Positions 1 to 5,429 of a stretch of DNA of 5,429 bases are shown here, one piece after another (within the stretch, counting starts at the first letter, position 1; each line of letters starts with the position of its first letter). The notes below the pieces were generated by a model. That model ran no database searches. It saw only the letters and a program-made list of their open reading frames with translations, and was not told the DNA's origin. Made by a program: the position numbers and the translations under genes. This DNA comes from Pyramidobacter sp. (GTDB lineage: Bacteria; Synergistota; Synergistia; Synergistales; Dethiosulfovibrionaceae), in assembly GCA_016286835.1 (NCBI GenBank), contig JAEEUD010000138.1:1-5429 (forward strand), written 5' to 3'.

Positions 1-177
1 GCCGACGGCGTCCCGGGACAGAAGGGCGACGAGAGCGCTGAGAAGGGCCCCAAGGGAGACACCGGCGACGCCGGCCCGCAGGGAGCACAGGGCCCCCAAG
101 GGCTGAAAGGCGAGACAGGTGATAAGGGGGATAAGGGCGACACGGGCGATGCCGGCTCCGGCGGTTCGGGCGGGCGG
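1..177 (+). repeat. Collagen-like Gly-X-Y repeat region of the adhesin stalk
   Basis: Frame 1 reads as Gly-X-Y triplets rich in GDT, GDA, GPQ, GDK and GPK, ending in a glycine-serine linker (GSGGSGG). The regular glycine spacing is broken once near 31-42, where SAEK stands in place of a triplet. The DNA contains imperfect copies of a KGDTGDAG-encoding unit, at about 52-75 and 133-156. A collagen triple helix needs three chains, which fits the trimeric barrel anchor downstream. The repeat continues leftward out of the window, so its full length is unknown. Confidence 0.85.
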
Positions 178-1036
178 TCTGTGGAAGCTGCAGGCTGACG
201 GCGACACGGCCGACGAGATCAAGGACGGCGACACGGTGCAGTTCGTCAGCGGCAGCAACGTCACCATCAGCCGCGCGAAGACGGACGTGACGATCGGCCT
301 GGTGGACGCTCCCACCTTCAAGGGCAAGGTCTCGGCCAAGGGTCTGGACGCCGGCGGCGAGAAGATCACGAACGTGGCTGCGGGCACTGTATCAAAGAGC
401 AGCAAGGACGCCGTGAACGGCTCGCAGCTGTGGGGATTCTCGTCGAGCTCGGCGAAGGCGCTGGGCGGCGGTTCGACGGTGAACAGCGACGGGACGATCT
501 CGCGGCCGTCGTACACGGTCGGCGGAAACAGCTACAGCACGGCGGGTGACGCGTTCAGCGCGCTCGACAGGCGCTTTGACAGCTTCCGCAACGAGGCCGA
601 AGGCCTGCGCGACGAGATCAAGGGCACGAGCGCCCTGAACGCCGCGCTGACGGGCCTGAAGCCGATCCATTTTGACCCGATCGAGCCCAGCCAGATCATG
701 TTCAGCGTGGGCACCTACCGCGACAAGTGGGCGTGCGCGCTCGGCCTGGCGCATTACGTGCGCGAGGACTTCATGGTCCACGCGGGCGTGGCACTGGGCG
801 AGAACAGCCGCACGCTGGTGAAGGCGGGCTTCTCGATGAAGCTCGGCCGCAAGGAAGAAGACGAGGGCAGCAAGCTCCTGTCGCGCTACAACAAGCAGCC
901 GCTCACGAGCGTGACGCAGCTGCGCAAGGAGAACGACATGCTCCACGCGCAGATCGATGCGCTCGAAGCAGCCAACTCGGCCGCGCTGACGCGCATGGAA
1001 AAGCTGGAACGCCTGCTGGCGGAGATGGGCAAATAA
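1..1036 (+). CDS. Trimeric autotransporter adhesin (YadA-type), 3' part, with a reading-frame break
   Basis: This is the C-terminal part of a surface adhesin of the type V-c secretion family, in which three chains build one outer-membrane beta-barrel and export a trimeric stalk. The 5' end lies outside the window. Frame 1 (from base 1) encodes collagen-like Gly-X-Y triplets and runs into TGA at 196-198. Frame 2 takes over near 170 with GGLWKLQADGDTADEI, then a connector (GDTVQFVSGSNVTI), the stalk motif KITNVAAGT...DAVNGSQLW at 362-433, an ALGGGSTVNSDGTIS segment, and a barrel anchor at about 656-850 (IMFSVGTYR, ALGLAHYV, GVALGE, VKAGFSMKLG). A 61-residue coiled-coil tail follows; the stop is TAA 1034-1036. 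Frame 2 is closed upstream by TGA at 104-106, so the two parts can only be joined by a shift. A GTG at 119 could open frame 2 but has no convincing ribosome site, and its first residues are an out-of-frame reading of the collagen repeat. Family assignment is secure; whether the gene is intact is not. Confidence 0.88.
168..177 (+). other. Frame break at a GGGC tandem repeat
   Basis: The bases are GGGC GGGC GG. The collagen frame enters and the anchor frame leaves one base out of register. Removing one GGGC unit, or a single G, restores one continuous frame reading GGSGGLWKLQ or GGSGGGLWKLQ. The shift therefore sits exactly in the Gly-rich linker, where a length change would do no structural harm. 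It may be a real slipped-strand mutation, a phase-variable site or a sequencing/assembly error; the sequence alone cannot decide. Confidence 0.7.
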
Positions 1037-1063
1037 CGCAGCAGCAATCGTCAAGAACGAACG

Positions 1064-1098
1064 GAGCCGCTTCCGATGCCTGGAGGCGGCTCAGTTTT
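1064..1098 (+). terminator. Rho-independent terminator of the adhesin gene
   Basis: An 11-bp stem (GAGCCGCTTCC at 1064-1074 with GGAGGCGGCTC at 1082-1092, one G-U pair) closes a 7-base loop and is followed by AGTTTTGT. It begins 27 bases after the adhesin stop and ends just before the promoter of the next gene, so it insulates the two units. Confidence 0.85.
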
Positions 1099-1105
1099 GT
1101 ATCTG

Positions 1106-1134
1106 TTGACTTTCGCAGCCGGAGTTTTTATAAT
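1106..1134 (+). promoter_or_regulatory. Sigma70-type promoter of the MerR-family gene
   Basis: TTGACT at 1106-1111 and TATAAT at 1129-1134 are separated by 17 bases, the optimal spacing, which predicts a start near 1141. Promoters activated by MerR proteins through DNA distortion usually have a 19-20 bp spacer. This one should instead be active by itself and, if the regulator acts here, be repressed by it. The leader to the start codon would be about 60 bases. Confidence 0.8.
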
Positions 1135-1148
1135 TTCGGCAAGATAAT

Positions 1149-1161
1149 TGAAGTTACTTCA
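1149..1161. promoter_or_regulatory. Palindrome TGAAGT-T-ACTTCA, candidate operator
   Basis: This is a perfect 13-base inverted repeat with 6-base arms and a central T, lying about 8-20 bases after the predicted transcription start of the MerR-family gene. Half-sites ending in AGT/ACT resemble those of several MerR-family operators (for example GGAGT...ACTCC). The location would suit repression of the regulator's own gene. Binding is inferred, not shown. Confidence 0.5.
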
Positions 1162-1182
1162 GCCGTCCGCTGCCGGCGGCTG
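1160..1182 (+). other. Leader hairpin upstream of the MerR ribosome site
   Basis: CAGCCG (1160-1165) pairs with CGGCTG (1177-1182), and CCG (1167-1169) with CGG (1174-1176), around a CTGC loop with T1166 bulged: nine pairs, nearly all G-C. It ends 5 bases before the Shine-Dalgarno AGGAGGG at 1188-1194. It has no T-run after it, so it is not a terminator. It overlaps the palindrome at 1149-1161 by two bases. It may protect the RNA or influence translation. Confidence 0.45.
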
Positions 1183-1199
1183 CGCAGAGGAGGGCAAAA

Positions 1200-1658
1200 A
1201 TGGCCTATACCGTCGGTGAAATGGCGAAGAAGCTGGGGCTGTCGGCTTCGACGCTGCGCTATTACGACAAGGAAGGACTGCTGCCGTTCGTCGAACGCTC
1301 GGACGGCGGCGCGCGCCTGTTCAGCGAGAAGGATTTCGGCTGGCTGAAGGTGATCGAATGTCTGAAACGCTCGGGGCTGTCGATCAAGGAGATCAAATCG
1401 TTCACCGAGATGGCGCAGCGGGGCGACGCCTCGCTGACCGAGCGGCTGGCGCTGTTCACGGCGCGCCGCGCGGCCGTGCGCGGGATGATCGAGGAGCTGC
1501 GCGAGACGCTGGCCGTGCTCGACTTCAAATGCTGGTACTACGGGCAGGCGGTCAGCGACGGCACGGAAGATCGTGTGCGCAGCATGGCGCTGGCCGAGGT
1601 GCCGGAAAAATACCGCGCTGTGCGCGAAAAGATGGAATCGCTTCACGAGGACGCGTAA
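1200..1658 (+). CDS. MerR-family transcriptional regulator (AdhR/NmlR/YyaN-like)
   Basis: The 152-residue product is a DNA-binding regulator. Residues 1-70 form the MerR winged helix: YTVGEMAKKLGLSASTLRYYDKEGLL is the helix-turn-helix, GGARLFSEKD the wing, and WLKVIECLKRSGLSIKEIK the second helical pair. Residues about 78-110 are the dimerising antiparallel coiled-coil helix, followed by DFKCWYYGQA, typical of the YyaN/AdhR group. There is no metal-binding C-terminal loop and no large ligand domain. Cys54 sits where NmlR- and AdhR-type regulators carry a reactive cysteine used to sense aldehydes or thiol stress; a second cysteine is Cys111. The start is supported by AGGAGGG at 1188-1194, five bases before ATG. 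It has its own promoter and terminators, and its neighbours are an unrelated adhesin and the convergent asnS, so its target gene is not visible; self-repression is likely. Family call is firm; the signal is inference. Confidence 0.9.
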   Translation: MAYTVGEMAKKLGLSASTLRYYDKEGLLPFVERSDGGARLFSEKDFGWLKVIECLKRSGLSIKEIKSFTEMAQRGDASLTERLALFTARRAAVRGMIEELRETLAVLDFKCWYYGQAVSDGTEDRVRSMALAEVPEKYRAVREKMESLHEDA

Positions 1659-1676
1659 AAAAACACCGTGACAAAA

Positions 1677-1714
1677 AACAGCGCCCGCCCGGAACGTGCC
1701 GGGCGGGCGCTGTT
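1677..1714. terminator. Bidirectional terminator between the convergent MerR gene and asnS
   Basis: A perfect 16-bp, very GC-rich stem (1677-1692 with 1699-1714) has a 6-base loop (AACGTG). A-rich sequence lies on the left (1673-1678) and TGTCTTTG on the right. Read on the minus strand, the A-run becomes the U-tract for asnS; read on the plus strand, the weaker T-rich tail serves the MerR gene. It starts 19 bases after the MerR stop and ends 17 bases from the asnS stop. Confidence 0.85.
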
Positions 1715-1730
1715 GTCTTTGCGGGGCGGG

Positions 1731-3038
1731 TTAGGGCTTGATGCGGTAGATGGTGCGGGGGAAGGGGATGACTTCGCGGATGTGGGGCAGGCCGCAGATC
1801 CAGGTGATCGTGCGCTCGAGGCCGATGCCGTAGCCGCTGTGGGGCACGCTGCCGAACTTGCGCAGGTCGAGGTACCAGTCGTAATCGGCCAGGTTCATCT
1901 TCAGCTCGTTCATGCGGGCGACGAGCTTGTCGTAGTCCTCTTCGCGCTGCGAGCCGCCGATGATCTCGCCGTAGCCCTCGGGCGCGAGCAGGTCGGCGCA
2001 GATGACGGTCTCGCCGCCGTCGGCGGGGTTCTGTTTCATGTAGAACGCCTTGGCGTCCCTGGGATAGTTCTCGACGAAGATGGGGCGGTCGTACTGCTGC
2101 GTGAGGATGGTCTCGTCGTCGGCGCCGAGGTCGTCGCCGAACTTGATGTCGCTGCCGAGGCCGTTGAGCTTGACGACGGCGTCGCGGTAGTCGATGTGGT
2201 AGAACGGCCCGGCCAGCACGGCTTCCAGCGGCTTGGTGTCGCGCTCGAGCACTTCAAGCTCCTTGCGGCAGTTCTCCAGCACGTGCGCGACGGTGGCCTT
2301 GACGTGGGCTTCCTGAAGGTCCATGTTCATCTTGCCGTCGTAGAAGGCCATTTCCGGCTCGAGCATCCAGAACTCGGTGAGGTGGCGGCGCGTCTTCGAC
2401 TTTTCGGCGCGGAAGGTGGGGCCGAAGCAGTACACCTTGCCGAAGGCCATCGCCGACGCTTCGGCGTAGAGCTGGCCGGTCTGGGCCAGATAGGCTTTCT
2501 GATCGAAGTAGTCCAGTTCGAAGAGACCGTCGTTGCCTTCACCGTTGGAGCCGGTGAGGATGGGGCTGTCCATGAGCATGAAGCCGCGGTCGTGGAAGAA
2601 CTTGCGCCAGCACCAGATGATCTCGTTGCGGATGCGCATCAGGGCGTTCTGGCGGCTGCTGCGCAGCCAGAGATGGCGCTGGTCGAGCAGGAAGTCGATG
2701 CCGTGATCCTTCTTGCCGATGGGGTACTCCTCGGTGGGGTTCTGGAGCACTTTCAGGTCGGTGACGGTGAGCTCGACGCCGCTGGGAGCACGGTCGTCGG
2801 CGCGGACCGTTCCGGTCACCTCAAGGCTGGCTTCCAGCCACAGGGCCTTGGCGGCGGCGAACTGCTCCTCCGGCACTTCGGCCTTGACCATGACGCCCTG
2901 CACGGTCCCCGATCCGTCGCGAAGCTGCAGGAAGTGGATCTTGCCAGAGCTGCGCTTGTTGTACATCCAGCCTTTCACGCAGACGGTCTCGCCGACGTGA
3001 TCTTTCAGGTCCTTAATGTAAACCCATGGTGCTGACAT
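1731..3038 (-). CDS. asnS: Asparaginyl-tRNA synthetase
   Basis: This cytoplasmic class IIb aminoacyl-tRNA synthetase joins asparagine to tRNA-Asn using ATP. In 435-residue numbering, residues about 15-100 form the OB-fold anticodon-binding domain (VCVKGWMYNKRSSGKIHFLQLRDG), followed by the PIGKKDHGIDFLLDQRHLWLR hinge. Class II motif 1 lies around MDSPILT (156-162), motif 2 at 208-223 (TFRAEKSKTRRHLTEF, with the catalytic Arg) and motif 3 at 401-416 (GIGLERTITWICG). The end, IPFPRTIYRIKP, is complete. Overall it resembles the roughly 438-residue Thermus enzyme and is full length. I place the start at ATG 3038, 11 bases after AGGAGG (3055-3050). An in-frame ATG at 3047 (438 residues) is possible but only two bases from that site. 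The frame stays open up to 3122, but that AT-rich stretch lies before the ribosome site and reads as leader. No T-box motif is visible. It converges with the MerR gene. Confidence 0.97.
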   Translation of the reverse strand: MSAPWVYIKDLKDHVGETVCVKGWMYNKRSSGKIHFLQLRDGSGTVQGVMVKAEVPEEQFAAAKALWLEASLEVTGTVRADDRAPSGVELTVTDLKVLQNPTEEYPIGKKDHGIDFLLDQRHLWLRSSRQNALMRIRNEIIWCWRKFFHDRGFMLMDSPILTGSNGEGNDGLFELDYFDQKAYLAQTGQLYAEASAMAFGKVYCFGPTFRAEKSKTRRHLTEFWMLEPEMAFYDGKMNMDLQEAHVKATVAHVLENCRKELEVLERDTKPLEAVLAGPFYHIDYRDAVVKLNGLGSDIKFGDDLGADDETILTQQYDRPIFVENYPRDAKAFYMKQNPADGGETVICADLLAPEGYGEIIGGSQREEDYDKLVARMNELKMNLADYDWYLDLRKFGSVPHSGYGIGLERTITWICGLPHIREVIPFPRTIYRIKP

Positions 3039-3077
3039 TTTTAACATGTCCTCCTCGGTTAGAAATTTCCGTTGACT

Positions 3078-3086
3078 ATTATCACA
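3078..3086 (-). promoter_or_regulatory. Possible extended -10 element for asnS
   Basis: On the minus strand the bases read TGTGATAAT, a TGn extension followed by a five-of-six match to TATAAT. Poly-A tracts lie upstream on that strand, but there is no good -35 box. It would give a start near 3071 and a leader of about 30 bases that includes the AGGAGG site. A second weak candidate is TATCAT at 3135-3140. Confidence 0.3.
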
Positions 3087-3192
3087 TTTTTTTTGATTTT
3101 TTTCGCGGAAAAAGTATTCCACTTTTCAGCGTATATGATACACTATGAACGTGCTTTTGCGTCGTCCTCGCGGTAAAATTTTCGTGGATAAA

Positions 3193-3228
3193 CCGCTTTT
3201 TTTACTGCGAAAAGAGCGGGGCTTCGCA
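3193..3228. other. Two overlapping, mutually exclusive hairpins
   Basis: Hairpin A pairs CCGCTTTTTT (3193-3202) with AAAAGAGCGG (3210-3219), ten pairs with one G-U and a 7-base loop. Hairpin B pairs TGCGAA (3206-3211) with TTCGCA (3223-3228). They share 3206-3219, so both cannot form at once. Such an arrangement can act as an RNA switch, but B is short and the region is low in complexity, so chance is possible. Confidence 0.35.
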
Positions 3229-3353
3229 AGGCGGCACATTTTTGCCGTTATGCACGCGGCCCCGTGCGCATGGTTCACTTATTCGCTTCGATGCGGACGC
3301 GGGCGCGGTGCGCGTCTTGAAATCTGATTTTTGGGGTAAAGGGGAAATCCACG

Positions 3354-4844
3354 ATGGAAAAAATGAGAATGGATGAGATCATCGCCCGGAACTGGTCCAA
3401 TGCCAAGAACATGCTCTGGTACGAGGGCGAGTGGTGGACGGGGGAGCGCGTGCTCGCGCTTGCCGAGGAGAACGTGAAGGCGCTGAAAGCCGCCGGCTTC
3501 GGCGCGGGCGACCGCGTCGTCGCCATGCTGCCCAACAGCCCGGCCTTCCAGGCGCTGTGCATCGCCGTGTGGAAGCTCCACGGCGCCGTCGCCACGCTGA
3601 ACGCGCTGGCCGGCCCGCAGGCGATCGCCGCGCAGGTGCAGCACACGATGCCCGCCGTCATCGTCGCCGCTCCGGCGATGAAGGCCCACGCCGCCGCGTT
3701 CGCCGCCCTGCCGATGCCGATGGTGTTCCTTGAGAACACGGGCTCGCTGCCGGAGTTCAAGGCCATGCCGACGTTCAAGACTGACGAGGACATGGCGATG
3801 ATCTTCTACACCTCCGGCACCACGGGAACGCCCAAGGGCGTGCCGATCACGCACATGAACATCATCACCGACATGATCCAGGCGCTCAAGCAGGTGCTGC
3901 CCGATGTCGAGGCGCACAACCTGCTCAACGTGCTGCCCAACTTCCACACGCTGGGCTGCTGCCTGGCCGGTTTCATGCCCATGCTGGCCGGCATCCCGGA
4001 GACGATCCGCAGCAACTTCCTGCCCGTCGACGGCACGATCCGCGCCATCGACGAAGCTGGCGTCACCGCGCTCGTCGCCGTGCCGACGCTGCTCCACTTC
4101 CTCTGCGGCGTTGCCGCCAAGACCGGCTGGAGGCCGCGTACCGCGCGCTACGTCATCTGCGGCGGCGACCGTCTTACCAAGCCCCTGCGCGAGCGCGTCG
4201 AAAAGCTGCTCGGGCTTCAGATCATCGAGGGCTACGGCCTCACCGAGTGCTCGCCGATCGTCTCGGCGCAGGCGTTCTACGGCTCGCCGGAAGGCTCCGT
4301 CGGCCCGATGCTGTGCGACATGGAGTACAAGCTCTGTGACCTCGACGGCTCGCCGGCGACGGGCGACGAGGGCGTGCTCTGGATCAAGGGGCCCAACGTC
4401 GCTTCCGAGTACTTCCGCGCGCCTGAGATCACGGCCGAGAAGTTCAAGGACGGCTGGTTCAACACCGGCGACATGGTGCGCATCGACGACAAGCGCAACA
4501 TCTTCATCGAAGAGCGCGTCAGCGACCTGATCATCGTCGGCGGCTTCAACGTCTATCCCCAGGAAGTCGAAGCCGTGCTCAACTCCAACCCCAAGGTGAA
4601 GGAGTCCGCCGCCGTCGGCGTGGCCCGCACCGTCACCGGCCAGATGGTCCGCGCCTTCGTCATCCTCAAGGAAGGCGTCACGACGTCGTCGTCCGAGCTT
4701 GTCGACTGGTGCCGCGAGCGTCTGCCGCACTACAAGGTGCCGCGCAGCATCAAGACCGTCACCGACTTCCCCCGCAACGCGCTCGGCAAGGTCCTGCGCC
4801 GCAAGCTGCGCGAGGAAGAAGACACCTCGAACCACGAAGAATAA
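3354..4844 (+). CDS. AMP-forming acyl-CoA/acyl-ACP synthetase-like ligase (ANL superfamily)
   Basis: The 496-residue enzyme activates a carboxylic acid as acyl-AMP with ATP, then most likely passes it to a thiol such as CoA or acyl carrier protein. The ATP-binding P-loop is YTSGTTGTPKG (152-162), the adenine-binding motif EGYGLTEC (292-299), the ATP-ribose aspartate D373 in FNTGD, the hinge and GG loop ERVSDLIIVGGFNVYPQEVE (387-406), and the catalytic lysine K479 in NALGKVLRRKL. The length is usual and no key residue is lost; the hinge has E where many members have G (GRxKD), as VDRKKD-type members also vary there. LPNFHTLGCCLAGFMPMLAG resembles long-chain FadD and Aas synthetase domains. There is no signal peptide, membrane helix or acyltransferase domain. 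ATG 3354 is chosen because AAAGGGGA lies eight bases upstream; ATGs at 3363 and 3369 are alternatives. It is monocistronic. Substrate chain length cannot be read from the sequence. Confidence 0.9.
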   Translation: MEKMRMDEIIARNWSNAKNMLWYEGEWWTGERVLALAEENVKALKAAGFGAGDRVVAMLPNSPAFQALCIAVWKLHGAVATLNALAGPQAIAAQVQHTMPAVIVAAPAMKAHAAAFAALPMPMVFLENTGSLPEFKAMPTFKTDEDMAMIFYTSGTTGTPKGVPITHMNIITDMIQALKQVLPDVEAHNLLNVLPNFHTLGCCLAGFMPMLAGIPETIRSNFLPVDGTIRAIDEAGVTALVAVPTLLHFLCGVAAKTGWRPRTARYVICGGDRLTKPLRERVEKLLGLQIIEGYGLTECSPIVSAQAFYGSPEGSVGPMLCDMEYKLCDLDGSPATGDEGVLWIKGPNVASEYFRAPEITAEKFKDGWFNTGDMVRIDDKRNIFIEERVSDLIIVGGFNVYPQEVEAVLNSNPKVKESAAVGVARTVTGQMVRAFVILKEGVTTSSSELVDWCRERLPHYKVPRSIKTVTDFPRNALGKVLRRKLREEEDTSNHEE

Positions 4845-4859
4845 GGATCAGGAAATAAC

Positions 4860-4899
4860 AGCGGGCGTCCCGGACATCTTATCCGGGGCGCCTGCTTTT
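4860..4899 (+). terminator. Rho-independent terminator of the ligase gene
   Basis: A 15-bp GC-rich stem with two G-U pairs (4860-4874 with 4882-4896) closes a 7-base loop (CATCTTA) and runs directly into TTTTG. It begins 16 bases after the ligase stop. Like the stem at 1677-1714, its left arm is preceded by an AACAGCG-type start. Confidence 0.88.
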
Positions 4900-4925
4900 G
4901 TATCCCGTTCGGAACCCTCGGCACG

Positions 4926-4962
4926 AAAGGAGCGGACAGGCGCATGGCCTGTCCGCTCCTTT
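4926..4962. terminator. Second hairpin, probably the terminator for the minus-strand symporter gene
   Basis: A perfect 16-bp stem (AAAGGAGCGGACAGGC at 4926-4941 with its complement at 4947-4962) closes a 5-base loop. It ends 20 bases from the symporter stop. Read on the minus strand, the outer arm ends in CCTTTCG, a weak U-tract. It can also stop plus-strand read-through past the ligase terminator. Confidence 0.78.
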
Positions 4963-4982
4963 GCACTTCCGGGGGTGAAAAA

Positions 4983-5429
4983 CTACTTGCGCTTGTCGAG
5001 AAGCGGCAGGACGCGCTTGTGCAGCAGCACCCAGCCGATGACCGTGGCGCCGACGGCGTAAGCCGCGCCGAGGCCGACGGTGTACCACACGTTGGACAGG
5101 GCCAGCATGGGAACGGCGGCGGGGAAGTAGGTGGACGTCAGCAGCGCGGTCGTGCCGTTGTGCACGCCGTGGGCTTCCATGGCCACGCTCTGCGCGTCGG
5201 GATCCATGGCGCGGACCAGAGCCAGACCGGTGGCGCTGGTGCCGGTGCCCATGCCGTAGGCGCACATGGCCTTCTCGTACCAGTCTTCCTCGCTGGTGTT
5301 CTTGGCGAACCAGATGCAGTACCAGACGGTGAAGGCGATCATGAGCACCGAGTAGACGGCGATGGGGGCGGCGTGGGCGGCCACGAAGCGCAGGTTCATG
5401 TTGGCCACGGCCGTAAGGACGACGATGTC
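4983..5429 (-). CDS. Glutamate:sodium symporter (ESS/GltS family), C-terminal part
   Basis: This is the last 148 residues of an inner-membrane carrier that imports glutamate with sodium ions. The frame is open to the window edge (first residues DIVVLTAVANMNL), so the start lies outside; the internal ATG near 5399 and GTG at 5408 fall inside a membrane-rich stretch and are not real starts. Visible are a membrane segment (APIAVYSVLMIAFTVWYCIWFA), a charged loop (KNTSEEDWYEKA), the glycine-rich re-entrant hairpin AYGMGTGTSATGLALVRAMDP, which matches the CGFGLGATPTAIANMQ region of E. coli GltS, a hydrophobic stretch around TYFPAAVPMLALSN, and a last helix (YTVGLGAAYAVGATVIGWVLL) ending in a basic tail, VLPLLDKRK. 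The stop is TAG, complement of 4983-4985. It faces the ligase gene convergently. Family assignment is good; substrate within the family (glutamate or a related acid) is inferred. Confidence 0.85.
   Translation of the reverse strand, partial: DIVVLTAVANMNLRFVAAHAAPIAVYSVLMIAFTVWYCIWFAKNTSEEDWYEKAMCAYGMGTGTSATGLALVRAMDPDAQSVAMEAHGVHNGTTALLTSTYFPAAVPMLALSNVWYTVGLGAAYAVGATVIGWVLLHKRVLPLLDKRK

Larger units (their letters stand above)
3039..3353. other. AT-rich divergent intergenic region between asnS and the ligase gene
   Basis: About 315 bases without a convincing gene. The half nearest asnS (3061-3210) is far richer in A and T than the rest of the window, with poly-T runs; the half nearest the ligase returns to high GC. 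It must hold both divergent promoters, but I find no strong -35/-10 pair for either. It holds the asnS Shine-Dalgarno (3050-3055), a possible extended -10 for asnS (3078-3086) and two competing hairpins at 3193-3228. Short inverted repeats such as GCACG...CGTGC near 3252-3267 may be chance. Confidence 0.6.

Noticed and set aside
392..1054. A 220-codon open frame on the minus strand opposite the adhesin
   Set aside because: Arg/Ala/His-rich antisense reading of the anchor; no ribosome site and no domain.
1160..1182. Reading the leader hairpin as a terminator or attenuator
   Set aside because: No U-run follows it; the ribosome site comes next.
1668..3035. A 455-codon open frame on the plus strand opposite asnS
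   Set aside because: It is a mirror of asnS produced by high GC and biased codons. Its product is a low-complexity run of A, V, L, D and E with no domain, while the minus strand has a full AsnRS.
3048..3150. T-box leader for asnS
   Set aside because: The conserved T-box sequence and the long specifier stem are not present on the minus strand upstream of asnS.
3145..3327. A 60-codon open frame in the divergent spacer
   Set aside because: No Shine-Dalgarno before its ATG, no recognisable motif, and an Arg/Cys-rich product; it crosses the sharp composition change in the spacer.
3279..4835. A 518-codon open frame on the minus strand opposite the ligase gene
   Set aside because: It has no recognisable domain, is rich in R, H, D and G as expected of an antisense GC frame, and overlaps a complete ANL enzyme.
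4699..5061. A 120-codon plus-strand open frame spanning the end of the ligase gene and the symporter gene
   Set aside because: It runs through two terminators and two real genes in other frames; Ser/Arg/Thr-rich with no domain.

Overview
The window is about 60 percent GC or more, with dense, well-separated genes. It encodes a YadA-type trimeric autotransporter adhesin with a collagen-like stalk, so the cell has an outer membrane. The adhesin's C-terminal coiled-coil tail, an AsnRS of the Thermus-like bacterial type, an ESS-family glutamate transporter and an AdhR/NmlR-like MerR regulator together fit a high-GC anaerobe of the Synergistota, perhaps near Pyramidobacter. That placement is an inference from protein style, not a database result.

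Layout. 1-1036 (+) is the 3' part of the adhesin gene: collagen-like Gly-X-Y repeats, a connector and stalk, the YadA beta-barrel anchor and a 61-residue coiled-coil extension. The collagen part and the anchor part lie in different reading frames, and the break falls at a short GGGC tandem repeat. A rho-independent terminator follows (1064-1098). 1200-1658 (+) is a MerR-family regulator with a near-consensus sigma70 promoter, a 13-bp palindrome just after the predicted transcription start, and a leader hairpin. A 16-bp stem (1677-1714) separates it from the convergent asnS (1731-3038, -), asparaginyl-tRNA synthetase. An AT-rich divergent spacer (3039-3353) separates asnS from an AMP-forming acyl-CoA/acyl-ACP synthetase-like ligase (3354-4844, +). 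Two terminator hairpins (4860-4899 and 4926-4962) then separate it from the convergent 3' end of a glutamate:sodium symporter gene (4983-5429, -), which runs off the window.

Every gene looks like its own transcription unit. No operon is visible and there is no obvious shared pathway. The regulator has no target gene beside it in the window. The parts most worth a second look are the adhesin's frame break and tail, and the regulator's control region with its candidate redox cysteine. I saw no CRISPR array, tRNA, rRNA, insertion sequence or clearly new multi-gene system.
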